64,000 bases of DNA from Heterobasidion occidentale (lineage: Eukaryota > Basidiomycota > Agaricomycetes > Russulales > Bondarzewiaceae): assembly GCA_039111635.1 (NCBI GenBank), contig JBCAQO010000002.1:3472001-3536000 (forward strand). Direction: 5' to 3'. The position numbers were made by a program, and so were the translations under genes. The notes under the pieces were generated by a model. That model saw nothing but the letters and a program-made list of their open reading frames with translations, was not told where the DNA came from and did no database searches. Of the stretch, positions 47,901 to 57,861 are shown piece after piece. The stretch's first letter is position 1. Every line of letters starts with the position of its first letter.

Positions 47901-48525
47901 TTGGTTAGCGGTGGGGGCGGGGAGAGGGAGGGGGAGCTTACTTGTTCAGAGCGTATCTGTGTGCGCGGGAGGTGAGGTGCGGGGCGTCTGTGTCTATGTG
48001 TGGTTCGCACTCACAAGCATTGGAGGTAGCCCATGTAGGACTCGCTGCGGTGCATGCAGCAGGCAGTGAGCAGGGCCCAAAGAGAAGGAGAACGGGGAGG
48101 GCACGGACCTGATTGCGTTGGTCAAGCCGAGGAGGATGATGGTGTCGGCGTGGATGAGCTCGTACTCGATGCCCTGGGGGAAGCGCGCGCCGCCCCGAGC
48201 GGCCTTGGTGGCCTTTGCCTGCTTCTTCGCGCCTGCCTCTGCGAGCGCGAGCAGCCTGTTCGCCTCTGCGACGAGGGTGACCTGGCGCACGGGGCGGGGC
48301 GGGGCGCGGTGAGTGTGTGCGGCGGGTGCGGAGACGGGGACGGACCTCCATGCCGAGGGCGGCCTCGAGGAAGGCGCAGACGCCGAGGCCGAGGGCGTGG
48401 AAGGACGAGTCTTTGGTGGAGTCGAAGACGGCGCGGGCGGCGACGATCTCGTTGGAGAAGATGTGGTCGAAGCCGCGGGAGGCGGAGCGGAGGTGGGCGG
48501 CGGTGTCGTCTGCGGGGGCGGCCAT
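44998..48525 (-). CDS. IML2: Iml2/TTC39-family tetratricopeptide protein
   Basis: This is a member of the Iml2/TPR_39 family (Pfam Iml2-TPR_39), linked in yeast to lipid-droplet-dependent clearance of inclusion bodies. Start [19 protein letters not shown] at 48525, then [21 protein letters not shown] in pieces, and [21 protein letters not shown] low-complexity ATPATPATP linker comes from a 12-base repeat near 47541-47580. The core reads [79 protein letters not shown], and [18 protein letters not shown]. It continues [13 protein letters not shown] and [13 protein letters not shown], and ends AAKKEMLGM (stop at 44998). It has an unusually large number of small exons (more than ten), several introns containing simple repeats. 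Confidence 0.88.
46376..46440. repeat. Imperfect ACATCC/CGCCCGC repeat inside an Iml2 intron
   Basis: A run of CATCCACATCCACGCCCG units (about two and a half copies of a 24-30 base block) sits within an intron of the Iml2 gene. Similar CATCCA runs recur near 47027-47050. Confidence 0.6.
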
Positions 48526-48723
48526 GGCGTGGACGGCGGCGGTGTGCTGGTGCGAGCGAGCGTAGTAGTATAGGCTTTATAGACGCGACGTCATGGACCG
48601 GCGCACCACGCGGCTCGGCTCGGGAGTCTCGGGGACCGGTCCCGCGAGGGGCGTGGGAGCGGGAGCTGGACTGGGACAGCAAGGCGCATCGACGACGACT
48701 GTGCTCTGCTCTCGCCAGCGCCC

Positions 48724-49655
48724 ATGTTTCCCCGCCTGCTGCGTCCGCCATCGCTCCCCGCGTCCCGCAGAGCCTACTCCTTCTTCTCCTCAAAGTCCGG
48801 TGGTGGCGGCCGCTACTTCAACTCCGCCAAGCCCCCCAAGGTCGTCGCACCCGCCGACGCGAAGCCCGCTACAGACGATCCATCCGCCCCCGCTTCCTCC
48901 TCTTCTGCCGCGCCCCCGCAGCCCCCAGCAGCAGCACCCGCCCTGACCCACACCCAGAACCCCGCAGATCCGCCCGCCTCTGCGTCCGCCTCTGCGTCCC
49001 CTCCGTCACCCTTCCACCCATCTCCCTCCCCACAGCAGCAGCCCTTCCACCCCCAGCTCTCCCCGCACGACCTCAAGCTCCACCAGTTCTTCTCCCTCCA
49101 CCGCCCGCTCTTCCTCAACACGCCCCCCACCGCCCTCTTCGACCCCGCCCCCGCCGCCTCCCTCCTCACCGGCGCCCCCCGCGGCCCCGACGCCGACGCC
49201 GACGCCCGCGCGGAGCTCGCCGCGCTCGACGACCCCCCCGAGGCCTCCCTCGAGGCCGACGCCGACGCCGCGCGCCAGCTCGCCCGCGTCCTCGTCATCA
49301 ACACCGTCGGCGCCGCCATCAGCTGGGACGACACCCTCCGCCGCCTCGGCCTCCGCACCGCCCAGCTCTCCCTCGACCCCCCCGCAGGCGCAGACGTCCT
49401 CGCCGACAGCACCAAGCGCAAGCGCCGCAAGAAGATGAAGAAGCACAAGTGAGTCGCCCCCGCACCCCGTCGCACGCTTTTTTTGTTTTTGGCTCATGCA
49501 TCGCGCTTGCTTGTCTAGGTTGAAGAAGCGCCGCAAGGTGATTTTCACGACTCCACTCATCCGCACCGCGTGTCGACGTCGTCTCACCCTCGTGTTTTTT
49601 TTTCCTTTCGCAGCTCCAACGTGCGCAGCGGTTGAAGCTCAAGACGGGAGGTTGA
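48724..49655 (+). CDS. COX24: Mitochondrial small-subunit protein mS38 (Cox24/AURKAIP1 family)
   Basis: This is a mitochondrial ribosome small-subunit protein (Pfam DUF1713). Start MFPRLLRPPSLPASRRAYSFF at 48724, a clear matrix presequence. A long Ala/Pro/Ser-rich linker covers about residues 40-130. The family domain is at the C-terminus: RKRRKKMKKHK spliced to LKKRRK, and again to LQRAQRLKLKTGG. Two small introns fall inside this basic motif (donor GTGAGT after 49450 with acceptor near 49518, and GTGATT near 49537 with acceptor CGCAG near 49614). Stop at 49653-49655. The basic tail is the diagnostic part; the linker is longer than in yeast Cox24. It shares a short divergent promoter with Iml2 (about 200 bases). 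Confidence 0.87.
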
Positions 49656-49830
49656 TGGCGCGCCGGGCGACGACGGAACTACGTAGTCACTCGCTACATA
49701 CTCACAACGCTCCCTGTTCTCCAATCCTACCCCAATCCCAATATTTCACAGCATTTTTCACTACACATCCCATCCTACCGTTATCCTTTTTGCCTGACCT
49801 AACAATGGTGTGACGTGAGACGCGCGGATT

Positions 49831-51807
49831 TCACCCGCCCACCCCGTACCGCCACACCCGCACCCCGCCGCGCCGCCTCCGATCCTCCTCGAGCCCGTTC
49901 CCCGCCCTCCACACCTCGCCGTACCCACGCGCGCGCAACAGCCGCTCCACGCCCTCGTGCTCCAGCAGCGCCCCAAAAAACACGAGGTGGCTCGGCCACG
50001 CGTGCGCCCACCCCCCTGCGTCTGCGTCTCGCGCAGCGAGCGTGCCCGGCGTGCCCGGCGGCGTGGTGGGGTACGGGGACGGCGGGAAGTCCGGGTCGAC
50101 GGTGGGCGGGAAGCGCGTGAGGAGGTACGCGAGCGGCGAGGCGTAGAACACGTCCGTCTGGTCGCGGCGCGCGCGCAGGTCCTCCGCGCTGCGCGACCAA
50201 AACAACACATGAGGATCAGAATAGAAATAAGAAATAAGAAATAAGAAATAAGAAACGAGGAGAGCAGCGAGGAACGCGCGAGGCACTCACGCGACCCCGA
50301 CGGGCGGCTCGCACCCGAGCGCCCACACCTGCCCCGCGCGCGCGAGCGCCGCGCGGTGCAGGTACGCGTGCCCCGGCGTCGAGTGGCACGGCATCAGGAA
50401 GCCCGCGCTCGCGAGCTCCGCCGCGGGCACGCCCCGGAGGAAGCGGAGCGCGCCGGCCTGCGCGTGCGCGTGTGCGCGGGCGGCGTAGCCGCCGAGCAGC
50501 AGGGCGAGGGCGAGGAGCGCGGCGTGGGCTGCGCGTCTGCGACCTATGCGTCCGCGCGTGGTGGGGAGGTTTGCGAGGGAGGGGGCGGCGAGGACGTGGA
50601 GGAGGGGCAGCGCTGGGTGGAGGAAGCGCCATTCCTTGTGTGGTGCGAGGGAGTACGTGCCTCCGAGCGCGGCGATGGTGCATAGCGCTGCGCGGGCGCG
50701 GGGGCCGGCGGTGCCGCGGGCTGCGTGCCAGGCGCCGTGGAGGACGAAGGGGAGGGCGGGGCCGGCGAGGATGGGGAGGGCTTGGGAGAGGTAGTAGTGG
50801 GGTGGGGAGGCGCCGTAGAAGCGGGAGAGGGGGGAGGCGTTGGCGAGGAGGAAGGAGAGGGGGGTGAGGGTGGGGGTGTGGTAGTAGAGGCTGTCGAGGG
50901 TGAAGATGAGGAGGAGGGCGGTCGAGCTGGGCGTGGGGAGGGCGGGGTTGGGTTAGTTGTGCGGAGGGAGAGGGCGGGGACGGACGGACGCGGTGAGGAT
51001 CGCGTCGAGGACGAAGGCGCGGAGGGTGCGCGGGTGGGTGCGCAGGCGCCAGAGGAGGGGCGGGAGGAGGAGGGCCCAGGTGATGGCGCTGGTGATCCGC
51101 ACGGCGCACGCGAGCGCGGCGAAGACGAGGAGCTTGCGGAGCTGGGACCTGCGCTCGCGCACGCGGCGCGGGTCAGCGGCGGCGCACGGACGAGTCGGCG
51201 GGCTCACCTCGTCGGCGCGGGGGAGAGGTCCCACGGGTAGTAGCTCAGGGCGGCGGTCGTGAGCGTTGTCTCGAGCGAGTTGGAGAGCGAGCGGGAGAGC
51301 GCGAGGATGTGGAAGAGCGAGGTCAGGGACAGGAAGAACTGGCGCGGCGCCATGCGGTCAGCGGGCGCGGCGCTCGAGGTGCGGGGCACACGCACCGCGG
51401 TGGAGACGTATCGCTCGCCCAGGACGTTGCGCGCGAGCCTGCGCACGTAGATGTCCGTGCCGGCCGCGAGGCAGCCGTGGAGGACCTTGGGCGCGACGAT
51501 CTAGCGCGCGCTCAGCTCAGCACGCACGCACGGGCGACGCGGCGCACGCACGCACCAGCAGTTCCGTGTCGTCGAGGCGGAGGACCTTGAGGGCCCAGTA
51601 GACGGGGACGTTGAGCGCGGGGTAGACGATGCTGCGGATGGGGCGCGCGGAGAGCCACTCCCACGTGAGCGCGCCGTAGCCGAAGACGAGGTGGTGGGCG
51701 ACCTCGAGGGACTGGAAGTACTCGTCGGGCTGGAAGAAGGAGCGGGTGAGGACGGCGACGAGGACGCGCACGGCGACGGCGAGGGCGGCGGTGCGCGCGG
51801 TCATCAT
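49831..51807 (-). CDS. GPI10: GPI mannosyltransferase 3 (Gpi10/PIG-B)
   Basis: This ER membrane enzyme adds the third mannose to the GPI anchor precursor from dolichol-phosphate-mannose (GT22 family). Two adjacent ATGs; the first at 51807 is used. The N-terminus has RVLVAVLTRSFFQPDEYFQS, where PDEYFQ is the catalytic signature, followed by LVFGYGALTWEWL and RSIVYPAL. Multiple hydrophobic helices follow: FFLSLTSLFHILALSRSLSN, LETTLTTAALSYYPWD, ITSAITWALLLPPLLWRL, and TLDSLYYHTPTLTPLSFLL. PHKEWRFLHPALPLLHVLA carries the HKEWRF motif of the family. The soluble C-terminus ends RVWRYGVGG at 49831. Seven or so introns; one contains an AAATAAG tandem run near 50220-50252. Extremely GC-rich. Confidence 0.9.
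50220..50252. repeat. AAATAAG microsatellite in a Gpi10 intron
   Basis: About four tandem AGAAATA units on the plus strand, in an intron of the Gpi10 gene. Confidence 0.7.
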
Positions 51808-51889
51808 GGGCGACGAGCAGGCGGTTGCCTCTTACGGAAGTCGGCAGTCACGCCGGCGGCTCACTGCACATCACCCACACAACACCACC

Positions 51890-52745
51890 ATGCTCGGTAC
51901 GGCCCCCTCCTGCGCTGCGCTCCGCTCACGCTGACCGCGCCTCGCATCGCGCCCCGCGCCCGCGCCCCAGTCGTAGGTCTCACGGGAGGCATCGCGACCG
52001 GCAAGTCCACCGTCTCCGCGCTGCTCGCCGCGCGCGGCATCCCCGTCGTCGACGCGGACGTCATCGCGCGCGAGGTCGTGCGCCCGGGCACGCGCGCGTA
52101 CGCCCAGATCGTCGCCGCGTTCGGGCGCGGGATCCTCCTGCCCGACGGGTACCTCGACCGCCCGCGGCTCGGCGCGATCGTGTTCGGCGACGAGGCGCGC
52201 CGGCGCACGCTCAACGCGATCGTGCACCCCGCCGTGCGCCGCGCGATGGCGTGGCAGGTCGCCAAGTGCTGGCTGCGCGGCGAGCGCGCGTGCGTCCTCG
52301 ACGTGCCGCTCCTGATCGAGTCGGGGATCTGGCTCTGGGTGGGCAAAGTCGTCGTCGTGTACTGGTGCGCACTCCCCCGCCGCTGCTCGCCGCGCACCCG
52401 CGCTCACACCCGGCGCCGCGTCGCAGCTCTACAGAGATACAGCTCCAGCGCCTCATGCAGCGCGACGGCTCGACGCGCGACGCCGCCTCGTCGCGGCTCG
52501 GCGCGCAGCTGCCCATCGCCGACAAGCTCGCGTACGCGGACCACGTGCTCGACAACTCTGGCGGGCCGCGCGAGCTCGAGCAGCAGGTCGACGCGTTCGT
52601 GCGGCGCCTGCAGCGCGACGTCGGCTGGGCGTGGCGCGTGAACTGGCTCGTTCCGCCGCTCGGGCTGCTGGCGGCGCTCTCGGTGCTGCTGTGGAGGCGG
52701 GTGCGGCGGGCGAGGAAGCCAGAGCGGAGACGCGCGGCGTCGTGA
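51890..52745 (+). CDS. CAB5: Dephospho-CoA kinase with C-terminal membrane anchor
   Basis: This enzyme catalyses the last step of coenzyme A synthesis, ATP-dependent phosphorylation of dephospho-CoA. The first exon is only ATG CTC G (51890-51896); splicing to GT CTC ACG gives MLGLTGGIATGKSTVSALLA with the Walker A GGIATGKS. Then come GIPVVDADVIAREVVRPGT, LDRPRLGAIVFGDE, HPAVRRAMAWQV and VLDVPLLIESG. A second intron (about 52364-52430) leads to QLQRLMQRDGSTRDAASSRL and ADHVLDNSG. The C-terminus has a hydrophobic segment, WLVPPLGLLAALSVLLW, then arginines, consistent with membrane (probably mitochondrial or ER) anchoring as in some eukaryotic homologues. Stop 52743-52745. Confidence 0.92.
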
Positions 52746-52978
52746 AGACGCTGCACGCGGACGCGGGGGACGGGTTTCTAACGCACTGCTTGTTTTTTTC
52801 TTTCTATACAGTACTGTGTACGATAGTTTGCAATTCCGAGAGTATATAGTATTCGCATGTGCTCGGGGATGGCTCGGGGAGGAGGCACACACGTGAGATC
52901 CCAATCGGGGCGCAGAGGGACGCTGTCCTCGGGAACGCTCTTCCTCCCATCTCTCCTCCTCCTCCTCGACCCTCGACC

Positions 52979-55156
52979 ATGGCATCAGACACGCAGCTCG
53001 CTCTGCGCGGCTACAGACCAGGAGCACCCAACCTCACAAAGGCCGCACGCCAGTCCGTGCCACAGTTCCTCCAGAAACTCTACGAGTGCGTCCTTTTCTC
53101 TTTCTAGCGCACCGTCCCGCGGGGCTCAGCGCGGCGGCCGCCTCGCAGGATCGTGAACGACCCGAACAACAACGACATGATCAGATGGACGGACAACGGC
53201 GACTCCTTCGTCGGTACGTCCCCTCCACCCTCTCCACGCGTCTCTTCCCGATCCGCCCGCAGTGCTCGACCACGAGCGCCTCTCCCGCGAGGTCCTAGGA
53301 CGCTGGTTCAAGCACCAAAAGTTCGCCTCCTTCGTCCGCCAGCTCAACATGTACGGCTTCCACAAGATCCCCCACCTCCAGCAGGGCGTCCTCAAGAGCG
53401 ACTCCGACACCGAGATATGGAACTTCGAGCACCCCCACTTCCATCGCGGACAGCCCGACCTCCTGTGCTTCATCCAGCGCAAGAAGCAGGCCGCCCAGGG
53501 CGGCGCGGCCGAGGATGCGATCGTCGAGGCAAAAGATACCAACGCACAGGCTTCTTCTTCTTCAGCTCAGCCCACCAACGCACAGCTCCTCGACATGAAC
53601 TCCATCGTCAGTGGCATCGCCGCCGTCAAGCGCCACCAGCAGGCGATCTCCGCCGAGCTGAACGAGCTGAAAACCTCCAATCAGCACCTGTGGCAGGAGG
53701 CCCTCGCCGCGCGCGAGCGCCACAAGGCACATCAAGACACCATCAACCGCATCCTCAAATTCTTGGCCAGCGTCTTTGGCCGCTCGAACGGCCACGACAG
53801 CAAGGACCACGACGACCACGACTCGCCGCAGCCTATCGTGTCGAGGAAACGGCAGAGGCTGATGATTGGGGGCGTGGAGGCCAAGCCGAAGGGCGTGGAG
53901 GTGGTCGAGGTCGACGACGACGACGAGAAGGACCCACCTCGCCTCGATCGTCGGAGTCGGTCACCCAGTACGTCGCCACCGTTCCTCCTGGCTGCTCTAG
54001 CTCTAACCCCCTCCTCGCAGGCCGCTTTGCGCGAATCGACACACCTCCTCGGCCGCGTCCCCGAGCGTCCGCACAGATGCCTTCTCACCGATGCTCCCCG
54101 CAGCCAGCTTTTTTCCGAACACCTCGACCTCGCGGATCACTCAGCAATCGTGGGACGACATGCAGAGGCAAGCGCTCGCGTCTGGCTCTGGATATGCACA
54201 ACGACCCACGCCGACGAGACGCCTGGCTCCCAGACCCCCTTTCCCCCGTCCGCCACCCCCTCAAACCAGCAGCTCACCACCGTCCCGCAGCGAACCCCAC
54301 CGAGACGACGCTACAAAGCGCGTTCCAGCAACTCATACACTCGCCCGCCCAACTCCAGCGCTTCATGCAGGCCCTCTCGAACGCCTCGAACCTCCAGTCG
54401 CAGTCGCTCCCGGTCCCGCCCTACACCGCCGCCCGCACCACTCGCAGATCACGCCGTACGAGCCCCGATGGACTTCAACTACTTCGTGCCCGACCCCAGC
54501 GCGTCCGCCAACATGCACGCCCTCCTCCCCAAGGCCGACGACGGGCCCCTGCTCGAGCCGCTCATCAACAACACCGCGCACCTCCAAAAAAGCTACAAGG
54601 ACTCGTCCGAGATCGAGGCGGACGTCGACGCCATCCAAGCGAGCATCAACTCGCTCATGGACCACCTCGGCCTCGACCCGAGCCTCATGACCGCCGCAGA
54701 CGAGCAGCAGCACAGCGGGAACCTGCAGCCGCAGCCGCAGCCACAGCCACAGCCGCCGCACGCCGAGGGCTCGCCCGGCGCCCCGTCCGCGATGGACGCG
54801 CCGGACTTCGACTTTGACGCCTTCCTGCAGCAGTTCGCGCAGCAGGCGCCAGACGCGCCCGGCGCCGACCTCGACCTCGACCTCCAACTCGACGGCGCGG
54901 CGGAGCTCGACGAGATCGCGCCCGCGGGCCGCGCGGACGACCCGCCGCTGCAGCAGCTGCACGCGTTCCTGGACGAGGTCGTGTCCGCGTCGGACGCCGC
55001 GTCGCCCGTCCTGCGCACCGTGGACGGCAAGGGCGCGCGAAGGCGGGGGCGGGGGCGGCGGGGGCGGGGCGGAAGCGCCCGTCGGACGTCGCAGAGCTCG
55101 CGCAGGAGCTGCCGCTGCTCGCGGCGGAGCCTGCGCCGAAACGGAGCAAAACGTAG
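52979..55156 (+). CDS. hsf1: Heat shock transcription factor (HSF) with apparent frame breaks
   Basis: This is a nuclear stress regulator that binds nGAAn repeats. Start MASDTQLALRGYRPGAPN at 52979. The DNA-binding domain is split by two introns: QFLQKLYE, IVNDPNNNDMIRWTDNGDSF, VLDHERLSREVLGRWFKHQK, then FASFVRQLNMYGFHKIPHL, the diagnostic helix. IWNFEHPHFHRGQPDLLCFI follows. The trimerisation region is near IVSGIAAVKRHQQAISAELNE. The downstream half reads in pieces in different frames: FFPNTSTSRITQQSWDDMQR (about 54100-54165), TTLQSAFQQLIHSPAQLQRF (about 54310-54370), PMDFNYFVPDPSASANMHAL (from about 54467), and a final KRPSDVAELAQELP to KRSKT-stop (about 55078-55156). GT-AG introns do not explain all shifts, so sequence errors or decay are possible. 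Acidic activation-like segments are present. Confidence 0.85.
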
Positions 55157-56407
55157 GTCGCGCGCGCGCCCGGGGTCCCGGGCTGCCGCGTGGACATTGG
55201 ACGGTGCATATATTCCCGGGTCTCGCGTGTCTGCGCTCGGTTGCCTTCCCTCTTTTGCTTTTTTTTTTGGTCGGTCGGCATCTCCCCCTCCTGTGTCCTC
55301 TTGTACTGCGCGCGCCGTCACTAATCTGGTGCATATGCGCGACGATATACGCGTCCCGCCGCCGCCGCCCGCTCACTCACTTACTTACTTACTTGCGTCT
55401 CCCTGCATGCCCCGCGATAGAAGGAGCTCTTTCAGTGTATTTGGTAGTCACCCCCCTGCGTTTTCGTGTGTCTGTCTGTTGTCGATGTACTCGTACTAGT
55501 TACTGTCGCTTTCTGGTGAAACCGAGCGCGCGACGATGGCGCGTCGCTCTGGTGAATAAAAAAATACGGACAGCAAGCGAGTTGGGTTTTGGTATCGTCG
55601 TGGATGACCAGCTGCTCACGTCGCTTGCGCCTCTTCGGGTGCAACGCGCTTCAAAGCTTCAACGCTGCTTCAGCATGGGCGGCCATTTCTCACGGACCCA
55701 GGTCCGCCGCGGATTGCTCGATTGAACGTGGCCCCTACAACTCCCCTACATCTCACCAGAGGCCTTCATCTACAATTGACGCAGGGCCGTCAATCATGCA
55801 CAGAACACCGAGTCGAGGTATGTTATCGGCTCATTTCCTCCGACAGTTCAAGTCTTGCACATTTCACAATTCGGCCAAAGGGCAGACATGAATTTTCGGC
55901 AGCGATCTTCCACGACCATCTTTTCACGTTCTAAACGGTCCAAAGTAGGAAGCCCCTCGACCTTTCGAAAATCTGTCTGGAAATGTGCGTAAAAAATGCT
56001 CCTCGCCTGGCAAGAAGGCATAGACCCCCCAAAGGCTTGCGAGTATGAAGTCAGCGGAGTTTTGCAAGTTCAGAAAGGCTATTTCCTCCTATATAGCTAG
56101 GAATTAGGGTCCCCCACGAGAGGGACTCCTCGTACCGGTGAAACTTGACTCGAGGACAGCGAAGGCGTTCGAGCACCGGCGCTCTGCATCATCTGACGAC
56201 CCACTCGGACGTCATTTTGACAGCTGAGCGGGGCACCCCGCCCACCACCGAACCGACGCATCATCACCTGTCGGCATCGCCATTTCTTCGATTCATGCAG
56301 GCGCCGACCTCAGGCGAGAGTTGCCTTCTCGAGTAATCACCTTGCCGTTGAACCGCCCATTGTTTTCTTCGCTTGACGCCGCCTCTCCATGCGCGTCTCC
56401 ATGTGCT

Positions 56408-56575
56408 TGTCAACGCCGTCCTGATCTCTGCGGGGTTGCCAAAAAAAATGGGGGCATTGGGGCCGTCGGTCCCAACGTGAGCGCCCCATTCTGTCAACGT
56501 CGTCTTGATTTTTGCGGAGCTGCCAAAGACAGGCGGGGCGTTGGAGCGTTCGGTCCCAACGCATATGCCCCATGC
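56408..56575. repeat. Two tandem copies of an 84-base unit
   Basis: Copies are 56408-56491 and 56492-56575. On the plus strand they sit in an open frame (56321-56590) as two 28-residue units, CQRRPDLCGVAKK...GPNVSAP and CQRRLDFCGAAKD...GPNAYAP, with two cysteines and a GPN in each. Other frames are also periodic. No start context or signal sequence supports a gene, so it is listed as a repeat. Confidence 0.7.
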
Positions 56576-56653
56576 TCGGTCACCTGGTAGCATCGTCCAT
56601 TCGAGGGGACAACTTATATTTCTATAGGCAGTCTCTCCAAGCTGCGCATCTGC

Positions 56654-56660
56654 TTAAATA
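56654..56660 (+). promoter_or_regulatory. TATA-like box of the secreted protein gene
   Basis: TTAAATA about 80-87 bases upstream of the ATG at 56741. Confidence 0.45.
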
Positions 56661-56740
56661 CCGCAGGATCCTGAGCGTCGACTCTCACAACCCCCCGTCG
56701 ACTCTCTCAAAGCTACTACATCTCTACACCTTGAACAACT

Positions 56741-57091
56741 ATGACTCGCTTCTTCGCGTCCTTCTCCACGATGCTCCTTCTGGGGCTCTCGCTGTTCGCA
56801 GTCTCCCCTGTGGGCGCTGCGGGATTAGCTGGAGATTCCCGTGAGCTATACGCCATGGCTTTCTGTTTGTGTCACTGATCTCTCTCGACCGTACACAGCT
56901 CAGCACGCTCTTCCGATGCCCCGACGTGCCAGTGCAAGGACATCTTCACCAACGACGTTGATAAAGACACCACCAAGAGCTGCTGCGCTCAAGTCCAAGG
57001 GACTCCCGTCAATTATGGCTGCATGACGGATCAGACAGGCGAGTTCATGAAATGCTGCGGTGCCAGCAACGAACAGGGCGGATGCTTCTGA
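56741..57091 (+). CDS. Small secreted cysteine-rich protein (8 Cys)
   Basis: An unassigned secreted protein of 95 residues. Exon 1 is 56741-56840 and exon 2 is 56904-57091, joined in phase (C/CA) at an acceptor CTCAG. The N-terminus, MTRFFASFSTMLLLGLSLFA then VSPVGA, is a strong signal peptide. The mature part has eight cysteines with spacing C-x1-C-x15-CC-x11-C-x10-CC-x8-C, starting TCQCKDIFTND and ending EQGGCF. It is rich in Asp, Thr and Gln. The number of cysteines recalls hydrophobins, but the spacing is different (first pair C-x-C, no four-Cys middle) and the chain is not hydrophobic. Such proteins in fungi are often effector-like or developmental; function here is unknown. Confidence 0.78.
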
Positions 57092-57861
57092 TCGCTGGTA
57101 AGCTGCAATCATGTGCCTAGTTGTTTCGCTGTACTCAATCTTCATGTTTTATGCTAGCACACGAAATTTCATGCCGGGTCGTGGTGAAGCTGACTGTCCA
57201 GAAGGGGAAGATATGATCCGTGTCTTCTCTCCCGTTCGCCACGCTTGGGATGACTTAAATATGCTTGTTACCCTCTCAAATCATTTGACCGTGACATGTT
57301 CAACGGTGTTGTACGATACGCGTCGAAACTGTTGTCCCCAGTATTCTTTTGAAAGTGTGTGTTCGAGGTGGAAGCGTGTTTATCACAGTCTGATGTTTGA
57401 CCTCAAGTCCTCAAGGTAGAGAACTTACAACAGAATGAGTGCGTGCTGACTCGACATGAACCAGCAACAAGAATTAATTGAAAGATCAACTTTTTCCTAT
57501 TCGCCACCACTGGTTGGTATAATCCATATGAACATCGAGATTCATATCCATCCTGTCCCTGCATACAAATGCAAGAAGTACTGTGAAGAGTACTCGATGC
57601 ACCTGCAACACAAATAAAGTATGCTTAATCCAAGCTCAGATACCCCGGTAGCCGTCTCCAAAACGTGACATGGATTAGCCATTACATATCGATATCCCCA
57701 AGGCAGACAAGGGACCGAGCGTCAGTCAAACAGTAGAGTGTAACGAACGGATATAATATATTGGTACACGATCCTGCATATCATATGAGCTTCTGAGCGC
57801 CTGTCATGATTGGAACGAGGGTTTACGCACGTTCTGAACAAATGGCGAGAATGTGAGGTCA
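57092..57861. other. Gene-free stretch between the secreted protein and the uncharacterised gene
   Basis: AT-rich sequence with no credible open frame. It contains the 3' flanks of both convergent genes. Confidence 0.55.

Larger units (their letters stand above)
55157..56740. other. 1.6 kb without a supported gene, with an 84-base tandem repeat
   Basis: The left part is the 3' flank of the HSF gene. Frames between 55500 and 56330 are short and unremarkable. An in-frame two-copy repeat is at 56408-56575 (listed separately). The right end is the promoter of the secreted protein gene. Confidence 0.5.

Noticed and set aside
56741..57091. Secreted protein as a hydrophobin
   Set aside because: Eight cysteines, but spacing begins C-x-C and the CC pairs are in the wrong positions; chain is hydrophilic.
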